Assembly (NCBI RefSeq): GCF_003226555.1
Contig: NZ_QKQS01000026.1
Location: 385,581-428,169 of the forward strand
Direction of reading: 5' to 3'
Length of the DNA stretch: 42,589 bases
Origin: Rhodopseudomonas palustris
Lineage (GTDB): Bacteria; Pseudomonadota; Alphaproteobacteria; Rhizobiales; Xanthobacteraceae
This document shows, in pieces, positions 25,855 through 34,530 of the stretch (its first letter is position 1; every line of letters begins with the position of its first letter). The notes below the pieces were generated by a model. The model had not been told where the DNA came from, ran no database searches, and saw only the letters and a program-made list of their open reading frames with translations. The translations under genes and the position numbers were made by a program.

Positions 25855-26559
25855 ATGGACACATCATTGCCGGTGGTGCTGGTGCCCGGTCTAGCCGGGT
25901 CGCCGCGGATCTATGCCCAAATCGTGCCGGTGCTGTGGGCGTGCGGGGCGCCGGTCACGGTCGCCAACCACATCCGCGACGACAGCATGGCGGCGATCGC
26001 CCGGCGGATTCTCGCCGAGGCCCCGGCCCGTTTTGCGCTCGCCGGGCATTCGATGGGCGGCTACATCGCGTTCGAGATCATGCGCCAGGCGCCGGACCGG
26101 GTCGCCAAGTTGGCGCTGATCAACACCCAGGCCCGGCCCGACAGCCCGGAGGCCACCGAGCGCCGCACCCGGCAGATCGGGGAGGCCGAAGCCGGCCGGC
26201 TCCATGCGGTGCTGGACGAACTTTATCCCGGCTTCGTCCATCCCTCGCGCCGCGATGACGCTGCGCTACGAGTCATCGTGCACGAGATGGGCGACGACGT
26301 CGGCGCTGCGGGCTTCGTCCGACAGCAGCGCGCGATCATCGCCCGCGCCGATTCCCGCCCCACCCTCGGCACGATCCGCTGCCCGACCCTGGTGATCTCC
26401 GGCGACACCGACACCACCATCCCGAACAACCTGTCGGAGGAGATGGCCGACGGAATTGCCGGGGCGAAGCTGGTGATCCTCCCCGATTGCGGCCACCTGC
26501 CACAGATCGAGCAGCCCGCCGCCACCGCCGCGGCGCTGGCGGGCTGGCTGCGGAACTAG
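25855..26559 (+). CDS. Alpha/beta hydrolase
   Basis: The 234 residues form a compact serine hydrolase. The oxyanion region is VPGLAGSP, the nucleophile elbow GHSMGG has S66, the acid is probably in GDTDTT and the His in CGHLPQIEQP. No signal peptide is present. The substrate cannot be deduced; the family includes esterases and C-C hydrolases. ATG at 25855 follows GGGGAGAGG (25842-25850). It stands alone between the divergent carA and a repeat. Confidence 0.85.
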   Translation: MDTSLPVVLVPGLAGSPRIYAQIVPVLWACGAPVTVANHIRDDSMAAIARRILAEAPARFALAGHSMGGYIAFEIMRQAPDRVAKLALINTQARPDSPEATERRTRQIGEAEAGRLHAVLDELYPGFVHPSRRDDAALRVIVHEMGDDVGAAGFVRQQRAIIARADSRPTLGTIRCPTLVISGDTDTTIPNNLSEEMADGIAGAKLVILPDCGHLPQIEQPAATAAALAGWLRN

Positions 26560-26610
26560 AGTTGTCTGAGGCTACCGAAGCGCCTACATCAGCGGCAGAT
26601 TTTCCATTTC

Positions 26611-26691
26611 GTCATTGCGAGCCGAAGGCGAAGCAATCCAGGCTCTTTTCGCGGCCTCTGGATTGCTTCGTCGCTTCGCTCCTCGCAATGA
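26611..26691. repeat. Inverted-repeat element, GTCATTGCGAG family, copy 3
   Basis: GTCATTGCGAG (26611-26621) and CTCGCAATGA (26682-26691) bracket GCAATCCAG / CTGGATTGC arms. It ends 26 bp before the yqeY start codon, so it is part of the yqeY leader. Confidence 0.8.
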
Positions 26692-26716
26692 AGCATCGAA
26701 TACGAAGGAGCCCGAC

Positions 26717-27172
26717 ATGCTGCGCGACGACATCAACACCGCCGTGAAAGAGGCGATGAAGGCCAAGGACGAGCGCAAGCTGTCGACGCTGCGGATGGTG
26801 AATTCGACCATCAAGAACGCCGACATCGAGGCCCGCGGCCAGGGCAAGCCGCCGCTCAGCGACGGCGACCTGCTCAGTCTGCTGCAGAAGATGATCAAGC
26901 AGCGCCAGGAATCGGTCGCGCTCTATGACCAGGGCGGCCGCGCCGAACTCGCCGACCAGGAGCGCGCCGAGATCGCGGTGATCCAGGCCTATCTGCCGCA
27001 GCAGATGTCCGACGACGAGGTCAAGGCCGCGATCGACGCCATCATCGCCGAGACCGGAGCCGCCGGCATCAAGGACATGGGCAAGGTGATCGGCGCCCTG
27101 AAGGCGAAGTACGCCGGCCAAATGGACTTCGGCAAAGCCAGCGGCTTGGTAAAGGCGGCGCTGACCGGTTAG
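26717..27172 (+). CDS. GatB/YqeY domain protein
   Basis: A 151-residue YqeY-family protein, related to the tRNA-binding tail of GatB. It shows the family pattern: MLRDDINTAVKEAMKAKD at the N terminus, LRMVNSTIKNADIEAR, and the C-terminal IKDMGKVIGALKAKYAGQMD. The role in the cell is not established. It may be involved in tRNA or amidotransferase work. ATG at 26717 follows GAAGGAG (26704-26710). In many alphaproteobacteria this gene stands beside dnaG and rpoD; here it is separated from them by the emrAB-to-zinc-ribbon block. Confidence 0.9.
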   Translation: MLRDDINTAVKEAMKAKDERKLSTLRMVNSTIKNADIEARGQGKPPLSDGDLLSLLQKMIKQRQESVALYDQGGRAELADQERAEIAVIQAYLPQQMSDDEVKAAIDAIIAETGAAGIKDMGKVIGALKAKYAGQMDFGKASGLVKAALTG

Positions 27173-27211
27173 TTGGCGCAACTACTGCGCGGCTTCATCA
27201 CCTCCTGTCTC

Positions 27212-27336
27212 GTCATTCCGGGGCGCGAGCGCAGCTCGCGAACCCGGAATCCAGAAGTTGGGGGGCGCGGCGCCCGCCGCGGATGAACCCATCGAGATTC
27301 CGGGTCTGCGTGCTGTCGCACGCATCCCGAAATGAC
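27212..27336. repeat. Inverted-repeat element, GTCATTCCGGGGC family, copy 2
   Basis: The left terminus GTCATTCCGGGGCGC (27212-27226), internal CCCGGAATCC / GATTCCGGG and the right terminus CCCGAAATGAC (27326-27336) match copy 1. It is the first of several repeats filling the 577-bp gene-free gap 27173-27749. Confidence 0.8.
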
Positions 27337-27363
27337 GGTGGTTGTGGCTAAGGACCTTTCAGC

Positions 27364-27559
27364 GTCATTGCGAGCGCAGCGAAGCAATCCAGAGCCCCGA
27401 GCACTGCCTAACCTCTCCCCGCGCGCGGGGAGAGGTCGGATTGCGCAGCAATCCGGGTGAGGGGGCGTCTCAACACGGCCGAGAGTCAGTAGCTTCGATA
27501 AGCGAGAGTCAGTGCTCGCGTCGCCCTCACCCCGACCCTCTCCCGCAAGCGGGAGAGGG
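27364..27559. repeat. Three-hairpin composite repeat, copy B, with flanking half-element
   Basis: A half copy of the GTCATTGCGAG element (27364-27391) abuts a perfect 26-bp palindrome of 13-bp arms (27411-27436). Next come GGATTGC-GCA-GCAATCC (27438-27454), GGGTGAGGGGGCG, a core with GAGAGTCAGT twice (27481-27490, 27504-27513), CGCCCTCACCCC and the closing hairpin CCCTCTCCCGC-AA-GCGGGAGAGGG (27536-27559). Compare with 23034-23185 in the opposite orientation. No coding capacity is apparent. Confidence 0.7.
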
Positions 27560-27583
27560 GGCGCGCTGTGCTTGGTGTCGGCC

Positions 27584-27698
27584 GTCATTGCGAGGAGCGT
27601 GGCGACGAAGCAATCCATGCTGCTCGTGTGGTGCTGGATTGCTTCGCGTAGCTTGTGCTCGGACCGCGCGAAGCGCGGATCCGGGTGCCCGCAATGAC
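27584..27698. repeat. Inverted-repeat element, GTCATTGCGAG family, copy 4
   Basis: GTCATTGCGAG (27584-27594) and GCAATGAC (27691-27698) enclose GCAATCC / GGATTGC arms and a GTGCTCGGACC-like segment, as in copy 1. It lies 51 bp before the emrB stop codon on the other strand and may form its 3' end. Confidence 0.8.
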
Positions 27699-27749
27699 GA
27701 AATCGCTATCGGAGTGCCCGGCCGCCGTCCTTCAATCCGGTCGCTGACC

Positions 27750-29327
27750 TCAATGCCCCATCGCCGGCTTCGCGCTCCTGTCGACGCTACGCAGCGACAG
27801 AGCGAGCGGGATCATCAGGGCGGCGATCATGCCGAGGGCGACGAAGACGTCGAGATAGGCCAGCAGTGCGGCCTGGTTCTGGACCATCTGGCTGACGATT
27901 GCCATTGCGCTGCCGGACTTGCTGCCGGTGGCGTTCTGGGTGCCGAGATAGCCTTGAATTTGCGCCAGCGTGTCGTGCAGCACCGGATTCCACGCGCCGA
28001 TATGCTCGCTCAGCCGGCTCTGGTGAAATTGCTCGCGCTGCGCCAGCACGGTCTGGCTGATCGAGACGCCGATCGAGCCGCCGAAATTCCGTGCCAGGTT
28101 GATCAGTGCCGAGGCCTGGTCGGTCTTGTCGGGCGCGATGCCGTCATAGGATGCGGTGGTGATCGGGATGAAGATCAGCGGCAGACCGATGCCGAGATAG
28201 ATCCGCGACCAGGCGAAGAACCAATAGTCCGCGTCCGGCGACATGCGCATCAGATCGATCATCGCGCCGCCGGCAATGCAGGCGCCGAGCGCGATCAGCC
28301 AGCGCGGCTGGATCGGGCCGAGCCGGCCGACGATCACCATCATCACCATGGTGACGAGACCGCCGGGCGAGATCACCAGACCGGCCAGGGTAGCGGTGTA
28401 GCCGAACCGCTCCTGCAACAGCTGCGGCAGGATCTGCGTGGTCGCGATCAACAGCGCGCCGGTCGCCAGCATGATCACGAAGCAGGTGCCGAACTGCCGG
28501 CCCGTCAGCATCTTGATGTCGATCAGCGGCCGCTCGCGCGACAGCTCCCACGGCACGAACAGGATCAGCGCTGCCGCCGAGATGATCGCGAACGTGACGA
28601 TGAAGGCCGAGCCGAACCAGTCGTCGACCTGGCCGCGATCGAGCACCACTTCGAGCGCTCCCAGGAAGGTCGCGACCAGCGCGAAGCCGACGAAGTCGAA
28701 ATTCAGACCCTTCGCCCACAGCTTGGCGCGTTCCTGACGCTGCTTCTCGGAGGAGGGAATGATCAGATAGATGAGCGCGAGCGTGATCACGCCGACCGGG
28801 ACGTTGATCAGGAAGCACCAGTGCCACGACAGATTGTCGCTGAGCCAGCCGCCGAGCGTCGGTCCGACCACCGGAGCCACCACCACGGCGATGCCGTACA
28901 GCGCGAACCCCTGGCCGCGCTTGGCCGGCGGAAACGCCGCCGCGAGAATCGACTGCGCGACCGGTGTCATGCCGCCGCCGGCGAGGCCCTGCATGATCCG
29001 GAACAGCAGCAGCGACTGCAGATTCCAGGCGAACCCGCACAGCAACGAGCTCACCGTGAACAGTGCGATGCAGACCAGGAAGAAGTTCTTGCGGCCGAAC
29101 ATCTGGGCGATCCAGCCCGATGCACACAGCACGATCGAATTGGCGACCAGATAGGTCGTCACCACCCAGGACGCCTCGTCGCCGGACACCGCAAGGCCGC
29201 CGGCGATGTAGCGCAGCGCCACATTGGCGATGGTGGTGTCGAGCACTTCCATGAAGGTGGCGACCGACACCAGGATCGCAATCAGCCACGGATTGGCGCC
29301 GACATATTCGCCCTGGCTTTCTGCCAT
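27750..29327 (-). CDS. emrB: DHA2-family multidrug efflux transporter EmrB
   Basis: Proton-driven drug exporter of the inner membrane. The 525 residues form about 14 transmembrane helices. MFS motif LDTTIANVALRYIAGGL is seen near the N terminus; the motif C region and the paired membrane halves are of DHA2 type (QSLLLFRIMQGLAGGGMTPVA). ATG at 29327 lies 10 bp after the emrA stop codon, so the two are a single unit on the minus strand. The third partner of such pumps, an outer-membrane channel of TolC type, is not encoded nearby. Confidence 0.9.
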   Translation of the reverse strand: MAESQGEYVGANPWLIAILVSVATFMEVLDTTIANVALRYIAGGLAVSGDEASWVVTTYLVANSIVLCASGWIAQMFGRKNFFLVCIALFTVSSLLCGFAWNLQSLLLFRIMQGLAGGGMTPVAQSILAAAFPPAKRGQGFALYGIAVVVAPVVGPTLGGWLSDNLSWHWCFLINVPVGVITLALIYLIIPSSEKQRQERAKLWAKGLNFDFVGFALVATFLGALEVVLDRGQVDDWFGSAFIVTFAIISAAALILFVPWELSRERPLIDIKMLTGRQFGTCFVIMLATGALLIATTQILPQLLQERFGYTATLAGLVISPGGLVTMVMMVIVGRLGPIQPRWLIALGACIAGGAMIDLMRMSPDADYWFFAWSRIYLGIGLPLIFIPITTASYDGIAPDKTDQASALINLARNFGGSIGVSISQTVLAQREQFHQSRLSEHIGAWNPVLHDTLAQIQGYLGTQNATGSKSGSAMAIVSQMVQNQAALLAYLDVFVALGMIAALMIPLALSLRSVDRSAKPAMGH

Positions 29328-29337
29328 CGCGGTCGCC

Positions 29338-30546
29338 TCACGGCCTGACGGTGACGGTCGGCACCACCGACATGCCGGGGCCGAGTTCGACGTCCGGCGG
29401 CTGATCGAAAGTGATCTTCACCGGAATGCGCTGCACCACCTTGACGTAGTTGCCGGTGGCGTTCTCGGCGGGCAGCAGGCTGAAAGCGGTGCCGCTGCCG
29501 GCCTGGATACTGTTGACATGGCCCGGATAGGATTTGTCGTAGGCGTCGATGTGAATGTCGACAGGTTGGCCGACCCGCATCAGCTCGAGCTGCGTCTCCT
29601 TGAAATTTGCCGTGACCCAGACGTCGAGCGGCACCAGCACCATGATCGCCTGGCCGGGCGAGGCCAGCGCGCCGACCGCGCCGGTCAGCTTGGCAATGCG
29701 GCCGTCGGTCGGCGCGCGGAGCTGGGTGCGCTGCAGATTGGCGTCGGCCTGCTCCTTCTGCGCCTGCGCGGCCTGGAGCTGCGCCTTGGCCTGTTCGGCC
29801 TTGGCGCGCAGCACGTCGACTTGGCGGTCGGCTGCCAGCTTGGCGGCGTTGGCGGCGTCCAGTGCCGCCTTCTTGGAACGGAAATCGGACTCCGCCTGCT
29901 GCGCGCGCTGCACCGTGCCGGCGCCCTTCTGCACGAGTTCCTGATAGCGCTGGTTCTCCTCCACCGAGAAATTGTAGGCGGCCTGCGCCTCCTGGACCTG
30001 CTGGTTGGCCTGCTGGATTTGTGCTTGCTGGGCGCCGATTTGGGCCTCAATGTCGGCGATCGACGCCTGCGCCTGGCGGATCTGCGCGGCAGCCTGATCG
30101 ACCGCGGCCTTGTAGTCGCGTTGGTCGATGGTGGCGAGCAGGTCACCGGCCTTCACCACCTGATTGTCGGTGACGTTGACGCTGGTGATCGCGCCCGACA
30201 CCTGCGGGCTGATCAGCACCGTGCGAGTGTCGATGAAGGCGTCGTCGCTACTCTCGTAATTGCGGGCATGCAGCCACCACACGATGCCGCCGGCGATTGC
30301 GACGGCGATCAGCATCGCGACGATGGCCGAGGCCACCGGATGCCGCCCGATCAACGGCTTCAGGCCGCTCGGTGCGGCCGTTTGCGGGCCGGTTTCACCG
30401 CCTGTTTGCTCGGGGGAATCGTCAGTTTGGTTGCGGCGGCGCTGCTCGGTCGGGGGCGGCTGGGCTTCGGAGCGGGCGTCTGCTGGGCGGCGCTCACGAT
30501 CCGCAAGATCGGAACCGGCGGCGAAGGGGCTGTTCAGGGTTTTCAT
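29338..30546 (-). CDS. emrA: HlyD-family periplasmic adaptor EmrA
   Basis: Membrane fusion protein that links EmrB to an outer-membrane channel. The 402 residues have a long Pro/Arg/Gln-rich cytoplasmic N tail (1-65), one transmembrane helix (about 70-92), the N-terminal lipoyl half, an alanine- and glutamine-rich coiled-coil hairpin (about 150-290) and a beta-barrel end with ASPGQAIMVLVPLD. ATG at 30546 is chosen; further upstream the frame is open to 30636 but without a good ribosome site. The leader region upstream is unusually rich in inverted repeats. No regulator gene is adjacent. Confidence 0.88.
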   Translation of the reverse strand: MKTLNSPFAAGSDLADRERRPADARSEAQPPPTEQRRRNQTDDSPEQTGGETGPQTAAPSGLKPLIGRHPVASAIVAMLIAVAIAGGIVWWLHARNYESSDDAFIDTRTVLISPQVSGAITSVNVTDNQVVKAGDLLATIDQRDYKAAVDQAAAQIRQAQASIADIEAQIGAQQAQIQQANQQVQEAQAAYNFSVEENQRYQELVQKGAGTVQRAQQAESDFRSKKAALDAANAAKLAADRQVDVLRAKAEQAKAQLQAAQAQKEQADANLQRTQLRAPTDGRIAKLTGAVGALASPGQAIMVLVPLDVWVTANFKETQLELMRVGQPVDIHIDAYDKSYPGHVNSIQAGSGTAFSLLPAENATGNYVKVVQRIPVKITFDQPPDVELGPGMSVVPTVTVRP

Positions 30547-31030
30547 CAGGAACGCTCTTGGGCGCGGTATCGACCGCGTTCGCGGAACTAACACTGCAGT
30601 GCAAAATGGGTTCCCTTGTGAAACTGCAGACCTCACTTGGCCGAATCGCTAAGCCGCAAAACCTTTCTAAATCGGCGCTTTCGCGTCGATTCGGCCATGC
30701 AGCCGCGAAAGGCGCACCGGTTGGCGTCTGGCCGCCAACCGTGTTCACGGTGGTGTGAAGCTGGGCGTTCGTGGTCCCCCCAGGGTGGATCAATGCTGTT
30801 GGTGCAGTAGCGCAAGGCGGAAAACTGCTGGAATCGGCTCTATCGGCCGCCAGTTTCACGCCTGTTGCGTCGCGAAGTAGTTGTGCGACGCGGCGGGAAC
30901 TAACTTAATCACATAGCTCGCATCTCATGTCTGTCTGCCAAGTGATTGACGGCCGCTGAAGTGCGGGCCTTAATACACGCAACTAACGATCTAATAATTG
31001 ATAATGCCAACGAGCCAGGGAGGAGCGACC
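30547..31030. other. Gene-free region with several inverted repeats (emrA leader)
   Basis: The region has 484 bp without a convincing gene. Visible are palindrome CACTGCAGTG (30592-30601), an inverted repeat GGCCGAATCG / CGATTCGGCC with a 38-base spacer (30639-30696), GGTTGGC / GCCAACC (30719-30740) and GCGTCGC / GCGACGC (30867-30891). These could be operators or a folded leader RNA for emrA or a small RNA. The last part (30990-31030) carries the ribosome site of the next gene. Confidence 0.5.
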
Positions 31031-31879
31031 ATGTCGATCTCCGGTAAGGTTGATCCCGTGGTGCGGCCGATTACGATCGGTGACATTGCGGAAGCGTTGG
31101 GGCAGGGCCTGCGCGACTTCCAGGCCGCACCACTATACGGACTCGCGTTCGGTGCGTTTTATGCGGCGGGCGGATTGTTGATCATCGCCTGCCTCACTGC
31201 CTTCCACATGGTGTATCTGGCGTACCCGCTCGGCGCGGGGTTCGCACTGATCGGGCCGTTCGTCGCGCTCGGGCTTTACGAGGTGAGCCGGCAACGCGAG
31301 ATCGGGAAGCGGCCGTCATGGCTGCAGATCGTCGGGCTGATGCGCAGCCGCAGTGAACTCGGCTGGATGGCGTTCGTCACGCTGTTCCTGTTCGTGGTCT
31401 GGATGTACCAGGTCAGACTGCTGATCGCGCTGTTCCTCGGTGTCGGCGCCTCGTTTGGCAGCCTGCAGGAATTCATCTCGGTGGTGCTTACCACCAACGA
31501 AGGGCTGGTGTTCCTGGCGGTCGGCAATTGCGTCGGGGCCGGGCTAGCTTTGGTGCTGTTCTCGCTGACGGTGGTGTCGTTCCCGCTGCTGCTGGAGCGC
31601 GACGTCGATTTCGTCACCGCAATGGTCACCAGCGTCCGCGCGGTGGTGACGAGCCCGCTGCCGATGATCGGCTGGGCCGTCACCATCGTGGTGCTGCTGG
31701 CGGTGTCGGCGCTGCCGTATTTCCTCGGCCTGATCGTGACGCTGCCGGTGCTCGGCCATACGACTTGGCACCTGTATCGGAAGATCGTCGCGCCGGTTGC
31801 CGCCGAGCTGCCTGCGGAGGAGGACATTGAGGCGGCCAGCAAGGTGGTGGTGATGCCAAGGCGCGCCGCGGCGGGCTGA
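31031..31879 (+). CDS. DUF2189 multi-pass membrane protein
   Basis: A 282-residue inner-membrane protein with about six hydrophobic segments and a soluble N-terminal part of 35 residues. Family-like features include the VRPITIGDIAEALGQGLRDF start, LYEVSRQREIG after the second helix pair, and HTTWHLYRKIV near the C terminus, consistent with DUF2189. Function is unknown. ATG at 31031 follows GGGAGGAG (31018-31025). The gene is divergent from emrAB and convergent with the SRPBCC gene. Confidence 0.8.
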   Translation: MSISGKVDPVVRPITIGDIAEALGQGLRDFQAAPLYGLAFGAFYAAGGLLIIACLTAFHMVYLAYPLGAGFALIGPFVALGLYEVSRQREIGKRPSWLQIVGLMRSRSELGWMAFVTLFLFVVWMYQVRLLIALFLGVGASFGSLQEFISVVLTTNEGLVFLAVGNCVGAGLALVLFSLTVVSFPLLLERDVDFVTAMVTSVRAVVTSPLPMIGWAVTIVVLLAVSALPYFLGLIVTLPVLGHTTWHLYRKIVAPVAAELPAEEDIEAASKVVVMPRRAAAG

Positions 31880-31914
31880 CACATTGCGATCGAATGGAGT
31901 CGCCGATCGCCTGT

Positions 31915-32388
31915 TCAGCGATGGGCGACTTCCGCCGCCGCATGGGACTGAGTGTCGAACGGAAGCGGCTGCCCGGTCTCCAGGATGCTCTTTAGGCTCG
32001 CCAGCACCATCGGCCAGCCGAAGCTGATGCTCGGCAGCGTCGCGCTGTCCTCGGCGAAGTGCTCGTGCGTAACCGTGAGCTTGACCAGCTCGCCCTGCGG
32101 CTCGATCACGTAAGTCACGCGCGACGGTTTCTCCTGACGCATCGCCGGGTCCCACACCGACACCCAATCGTAAGCCAGCCTGCGCGGCGGATCGGCCTCG
32201 ACGATGGTGCATTTGTTCTTGATCTCGCCGCCGCGCTCCATCGTCATCGCCGAGCCGACGCTCCAGTCCGAGCGAAGCGTGCAATCCATCCAGTAGCGCC
32301 GGGTGAACTCGGCATCGGTCAAGGCGTGCCACAGCTTCTCCGGGGTGGTGCGGATATAGGTGACGTAGGCGAATTCCGGCTTACTCAT
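31915..32388 (-). CDS. SRPBCC (AHSA1-type) protein
   Basis: A 157-residue START/AHSA1-fold protein, seen in the pattern YVTYIRTTPEKLWHALTDAEFTRRYW and the closing GWPMVLASLKSILETG. The ArsR gene ends inside its start (8-bp overlap, ATGAGTAA), so the two are translated together. Such ArsR-SRPBCC pairs are widespread, and in some cases the second protein is thought to bind a small hydrophobic ligand. Ligand and role here are unknown. Confidence 0.85.
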   Translation of the reverse strand: MSKPEFAYVTYIRTTPEKLWHALTDAEFTRRYWMDCTLRSDWSVGSAMTMERGGEIKNKCTIVEADPPRRLAYDWVSVWDPAMRQEKPSRVTYVIEPQGELVKLTVTHEHFAEDSATLPSISFGWPMVLASLKSILETGQPLPFDTQSHAAAEVAHR

Positions 32389-32695
32389 CGCGCGTCTCCA
32401 ATGTGCGTTTCAGGTCGCCGAGGGCGGCGAGCCGGCCGCGCTCGAATTTCCTGATCCAGCGTTCGCCGATCTCATGGATCGGCACCGGGTTCAGGTAGTG
32501 CAGCTTCTCGCGGCCGTGTTTAACCGTCGCGACCAGATTGGCTGCTTCGAGAATTGCCAGGTGCTTGGTCACGGCCTGCCGCGTCATCGCCAGGCCGCCA
32601 CAGAGATCGCTCAGTGTCTGCCCGTTGCGGGCGTGCAGGCGGTCGAGCAGGGCGCGCCGTGAACTGTCTGCCAGCGCTTTGAAGACCTCATCCAT
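32381..32695 (-). CDS. ArsR-family winged-helix regulator
   Basis: A 104-residue repressor-type protein: MDEVFKALADSSRRALLDRLHARNG opens the classical ArsR fold, and MTRQAVTKHLAILEAANLV is the recognition helix region. It lacks the CxC metal-binding motif of arsenic sensors, so it probably senses something other than metal. ATG at 32695 is chosen by similarity. No Shine-Dalgarno sequence is visible before it or before a TTG at 32713, and a leaderless transcript is possible. It overlaps the SRPBCC gene by 8 bp and is divergent from the LysE-type gene. Confidence 0.87.
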   Translation of the reverse strand: MDEVFKALADSSRRALLDRLHARNGQTLSDLCGGLAMTRQAVTKHLAILEAANLVATVKHGREKLHYLNPVPIHEIGERWIRKFERGRLAALGDLKRTLETRDE

Positions 32696-32823
32696 AGACG
32701 CGACAATAGGCAACCAGAAGGTTGCGTGTCAAGCCGGGCATCGGCGATGAGGCTTTCGCTGGTCGCCCCCTGGGAACCGGACTGCTATGGTGACAGCGGA
32801 ATCTCTGCGTGAGTGGGAATGCG

Positions 32824-33441
32824 ATGTCTCTCGAACTGTACCTGACCTATGTCGGCGCCTGCATTGTGCTGGCGCTGCTGCCCGGACCGGTCGTGACGCT
32901 GGTGATTGCCAACGGCCTGCGCCACGGCACCCGCGCCGCATTGCTCAACATCGCCGGCGCGCAACTCGGGCTCGGCCTGGTGATCGGACTGGTCGCCGCG
33001 GGGTTGACCACGCTGATGGCAACGATGGGCTATTGGTTCGATTGGGTGCGGTTTCTCGGCGCCGCCTATCTGGTGTGGCTCGGCATCGGCCTGATCCGCC
33101 GGCCAGTCGAGGGGCTGTCGACCGACCAGCCGCCGCCTCCGCCGAAGGGCGGGTTCTTCCTGCAGGGTTTCCTGGTGCTGCTGTCGAACCCGAAGGTGCT
33201 GGTGTTCTTCGGCGCATTCATTCCGCAGTTCGTCGACATGCAGCGCGAGACGGTGCCGCAGGTGGCGCTGCTCGGCGTCACCTTCATGGTGATCGCGGCG
33301 ATGACGGATGCGGTTTACGCGCTGCTCGCCGGCCGCGCCCGCACGATGTTCGCGGCGGAGCGCACGCGGCTGCTGTCGCGGATCTCTGGCGGCTTCATGA
33401 TTGGAGGCGGTGTTTGGCTGGCGCTCAGTCGGGCGAAGTGA
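32824..33441 (+). CDS. LysE/RhtB-family amino-acid exporter
   Basis: A 205-residue inner-membrane exporter with about six transmembrane helices. The family motifs are ALLPGPVVTLVIANGLRHG near the N terminus, AAYLVWLGI in the third helix, and the segment GFLVLLSNPKVLVFFGAFIPQF in the middle. A Pro-rich stretch (residues about 100-110) marks the cytoplasmic loop. The substrate is unknown; relatives export homoserine lactone, threonine or lysine. ATG at 32824 is used, and a GTG 15 bases upstream is also possible. Confidence 0.88.
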   Translation: MSLELYLTYVGACIVLALLPGPVVTLVIANGLRHGTRAALLNIAGAQLGLGLVIGLVAAGLTTLMATMGYWFDWVRFLGAAYLVWLGIGLIRRPVEGLSTDQPPPPPKGGFFLQGFLVLLSNPKVLVFFGAFIPQFVDMQRETVPQVALLGVTFMVIAAMTDAVYALLAGRARTMFAAERTRLLSRISGGFMIGGGVWLALSRAK

Positions 33442-33456
33442 GCGCCGCGCTTTTCC

Positions 33457-33546
33457 GTGATTGCGCACCGGCCAAGCCGACGCAGCAATCCGGAACCGGC
33501 GATTGCGCGGCGGATCTGGAGTGCGCGGCCTTGGGCTTGCAATGAC
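33457..33546. repeat. Degenerate GTCATTGCGAG-family repeat
   Basis: GTGATTGCGCACC, GCAGCAATCCGGA, GGCGATTGCGC and CTTGCAATGACGCC recall the ends and internal arms of the family but with many changes. It separates the convergent LysE-type and N-formylglutamate amidohydrolase genes. Confidence 0.45.
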
Positions 33547-33569
33547 GCCGGAGCGGCGCGGGACGGCTG

Positions 33570-34367
33570 CTACCGCAGCCCCTGCTGCTGTTGCAGCTGT
33601 TCGGCGATGGTGCTCAGCACCCGCGCCAGCCGCCCGGCCCATTCGACCTGGCCGGCCTCGTCGGTGATCTGATCCTGGCGGATTTCGATGCCCGAGGTAA
33701 TCAGGCCCCGCGCGGTGCCGTGCACCGGGATGGTGTAGTCGGTGCCGTCGGCGACCGCATAGGGCTGGTTGTCGCCGACCACGAGGTCGGGCTCGCGCCG
33801 CAGCTCGGCGAGCAGCAGCGGCGGCAGCACCGAGCAGTCCTGATACAGCGTGCCGATGTGCCAGGGCCGCGCCATGCCGTGATAGACCGGCGTGAACGAA
33901 TGCAGCGACAGCAGCACGGTCGGCTGGCCGAATATCTGGCGGTCCTCGATCGCAGCCTCGATCCGCTGATGATACGGATCGAAGATCAGCCGCCGCCGTT
34001 CCGCCGCCTGCTCGCCGGTCAGCCCGTCGTTGCCGGGGATCGTGGTCGCCTCGCTGACCAGGGGAATCGAGCTCTCCGCGCTCGGCGGCCGGTTGCAGTC
34101 GATCACCAGCCGCGAATAGCGCTGCGCGATCAGATGCGCGCCGAGCGCATCGGACACCCGCTCCGCCACCCCGGCGATGCCGACGTCCCAGGCGATGTGC
34201 CGCGTCAGCTCGGCTTCGGGCAGGCCGAGATCGCCGAGCTGCGCCGGGATCCTGCGGCCGTAATGGTCGCACACCAGCAGGAACGGCGACTGCCCGTTCG
34301 GATTGCGCTCGATCACCGGAGGCTCTCCGGCATCGAGGCTGAGAAAATGATCGCGTACGCCGTCCAT
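33570..34367 (-). CDS. N-formylglutamate amidohydrolase family protein
   Basis: A 265-residue member of the FGase family, which includes the last enzyme of one histidine degradation route (N-formylglutamate to glutamate and formate). Family features are LLVCDHYGRRIP near residue 35, LVIDCNRPP in the middle, LLSLHSFTPVY and LVVGDNQPYAV towards the end. No histidine-utilisation genes are nearby, and many family members have undefined substrates, so the enzyme name should be taken as a family name. ATG at 34367 is chosen; the frame is open to 34475. Confidence 0.85.
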   Translation of the reverse strand: MDGVRDHFLSLDAGEPPVIERNPNGQSPFLLVCDHYGRRIPAQLGDLGLPEAELTRHIAWDVGIAGVAERVSDALGAHLIAQRYSRLVIDCNRPPSAESSIPLVSEATTIPGNDGLTGEQAAERRRLIFDPYHQRIEAAIEDRQIFGQPTVLLSLHSFTPVYHGMARPWHIGTLYQDCSVLPPLLLAELRREPDLVVGDNQPYAVADGTDYTIPVHGTARGLITSGIEIRQDQITDEAGQVEWAGRLARVLSTIAEQLQQQQGLR

Positions 34368-34530
34368 TATCACAACCTGCCTATCGACGATTGTCGGCCG
34401 AGCCCCGCCAAATCGGTAGCGGATTCGCCGGCGCGGCGTCGAGTTGATTGAACGTTGCCGGCACGACCCGGACATGACAGCCCACCGACGTTTGCGATAG
34501 CTTCCGCCGGATATGCTGAAGTCGCGGTGA

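Noticed and set aside
27481-27513. Two copies of GAGAGTCAGT suggesting a CRISPR or tandem array
   Set aside because: Only two 10-bp copies, with no regular spacers and no cas genes; they lie in the core of a palindromic repeat.
27342-29348. Long plus-strand frame across the repeat mosaic and emrB
   Set aside because: It begins in repeats and runs antisense to a clear DHA2 transporter.
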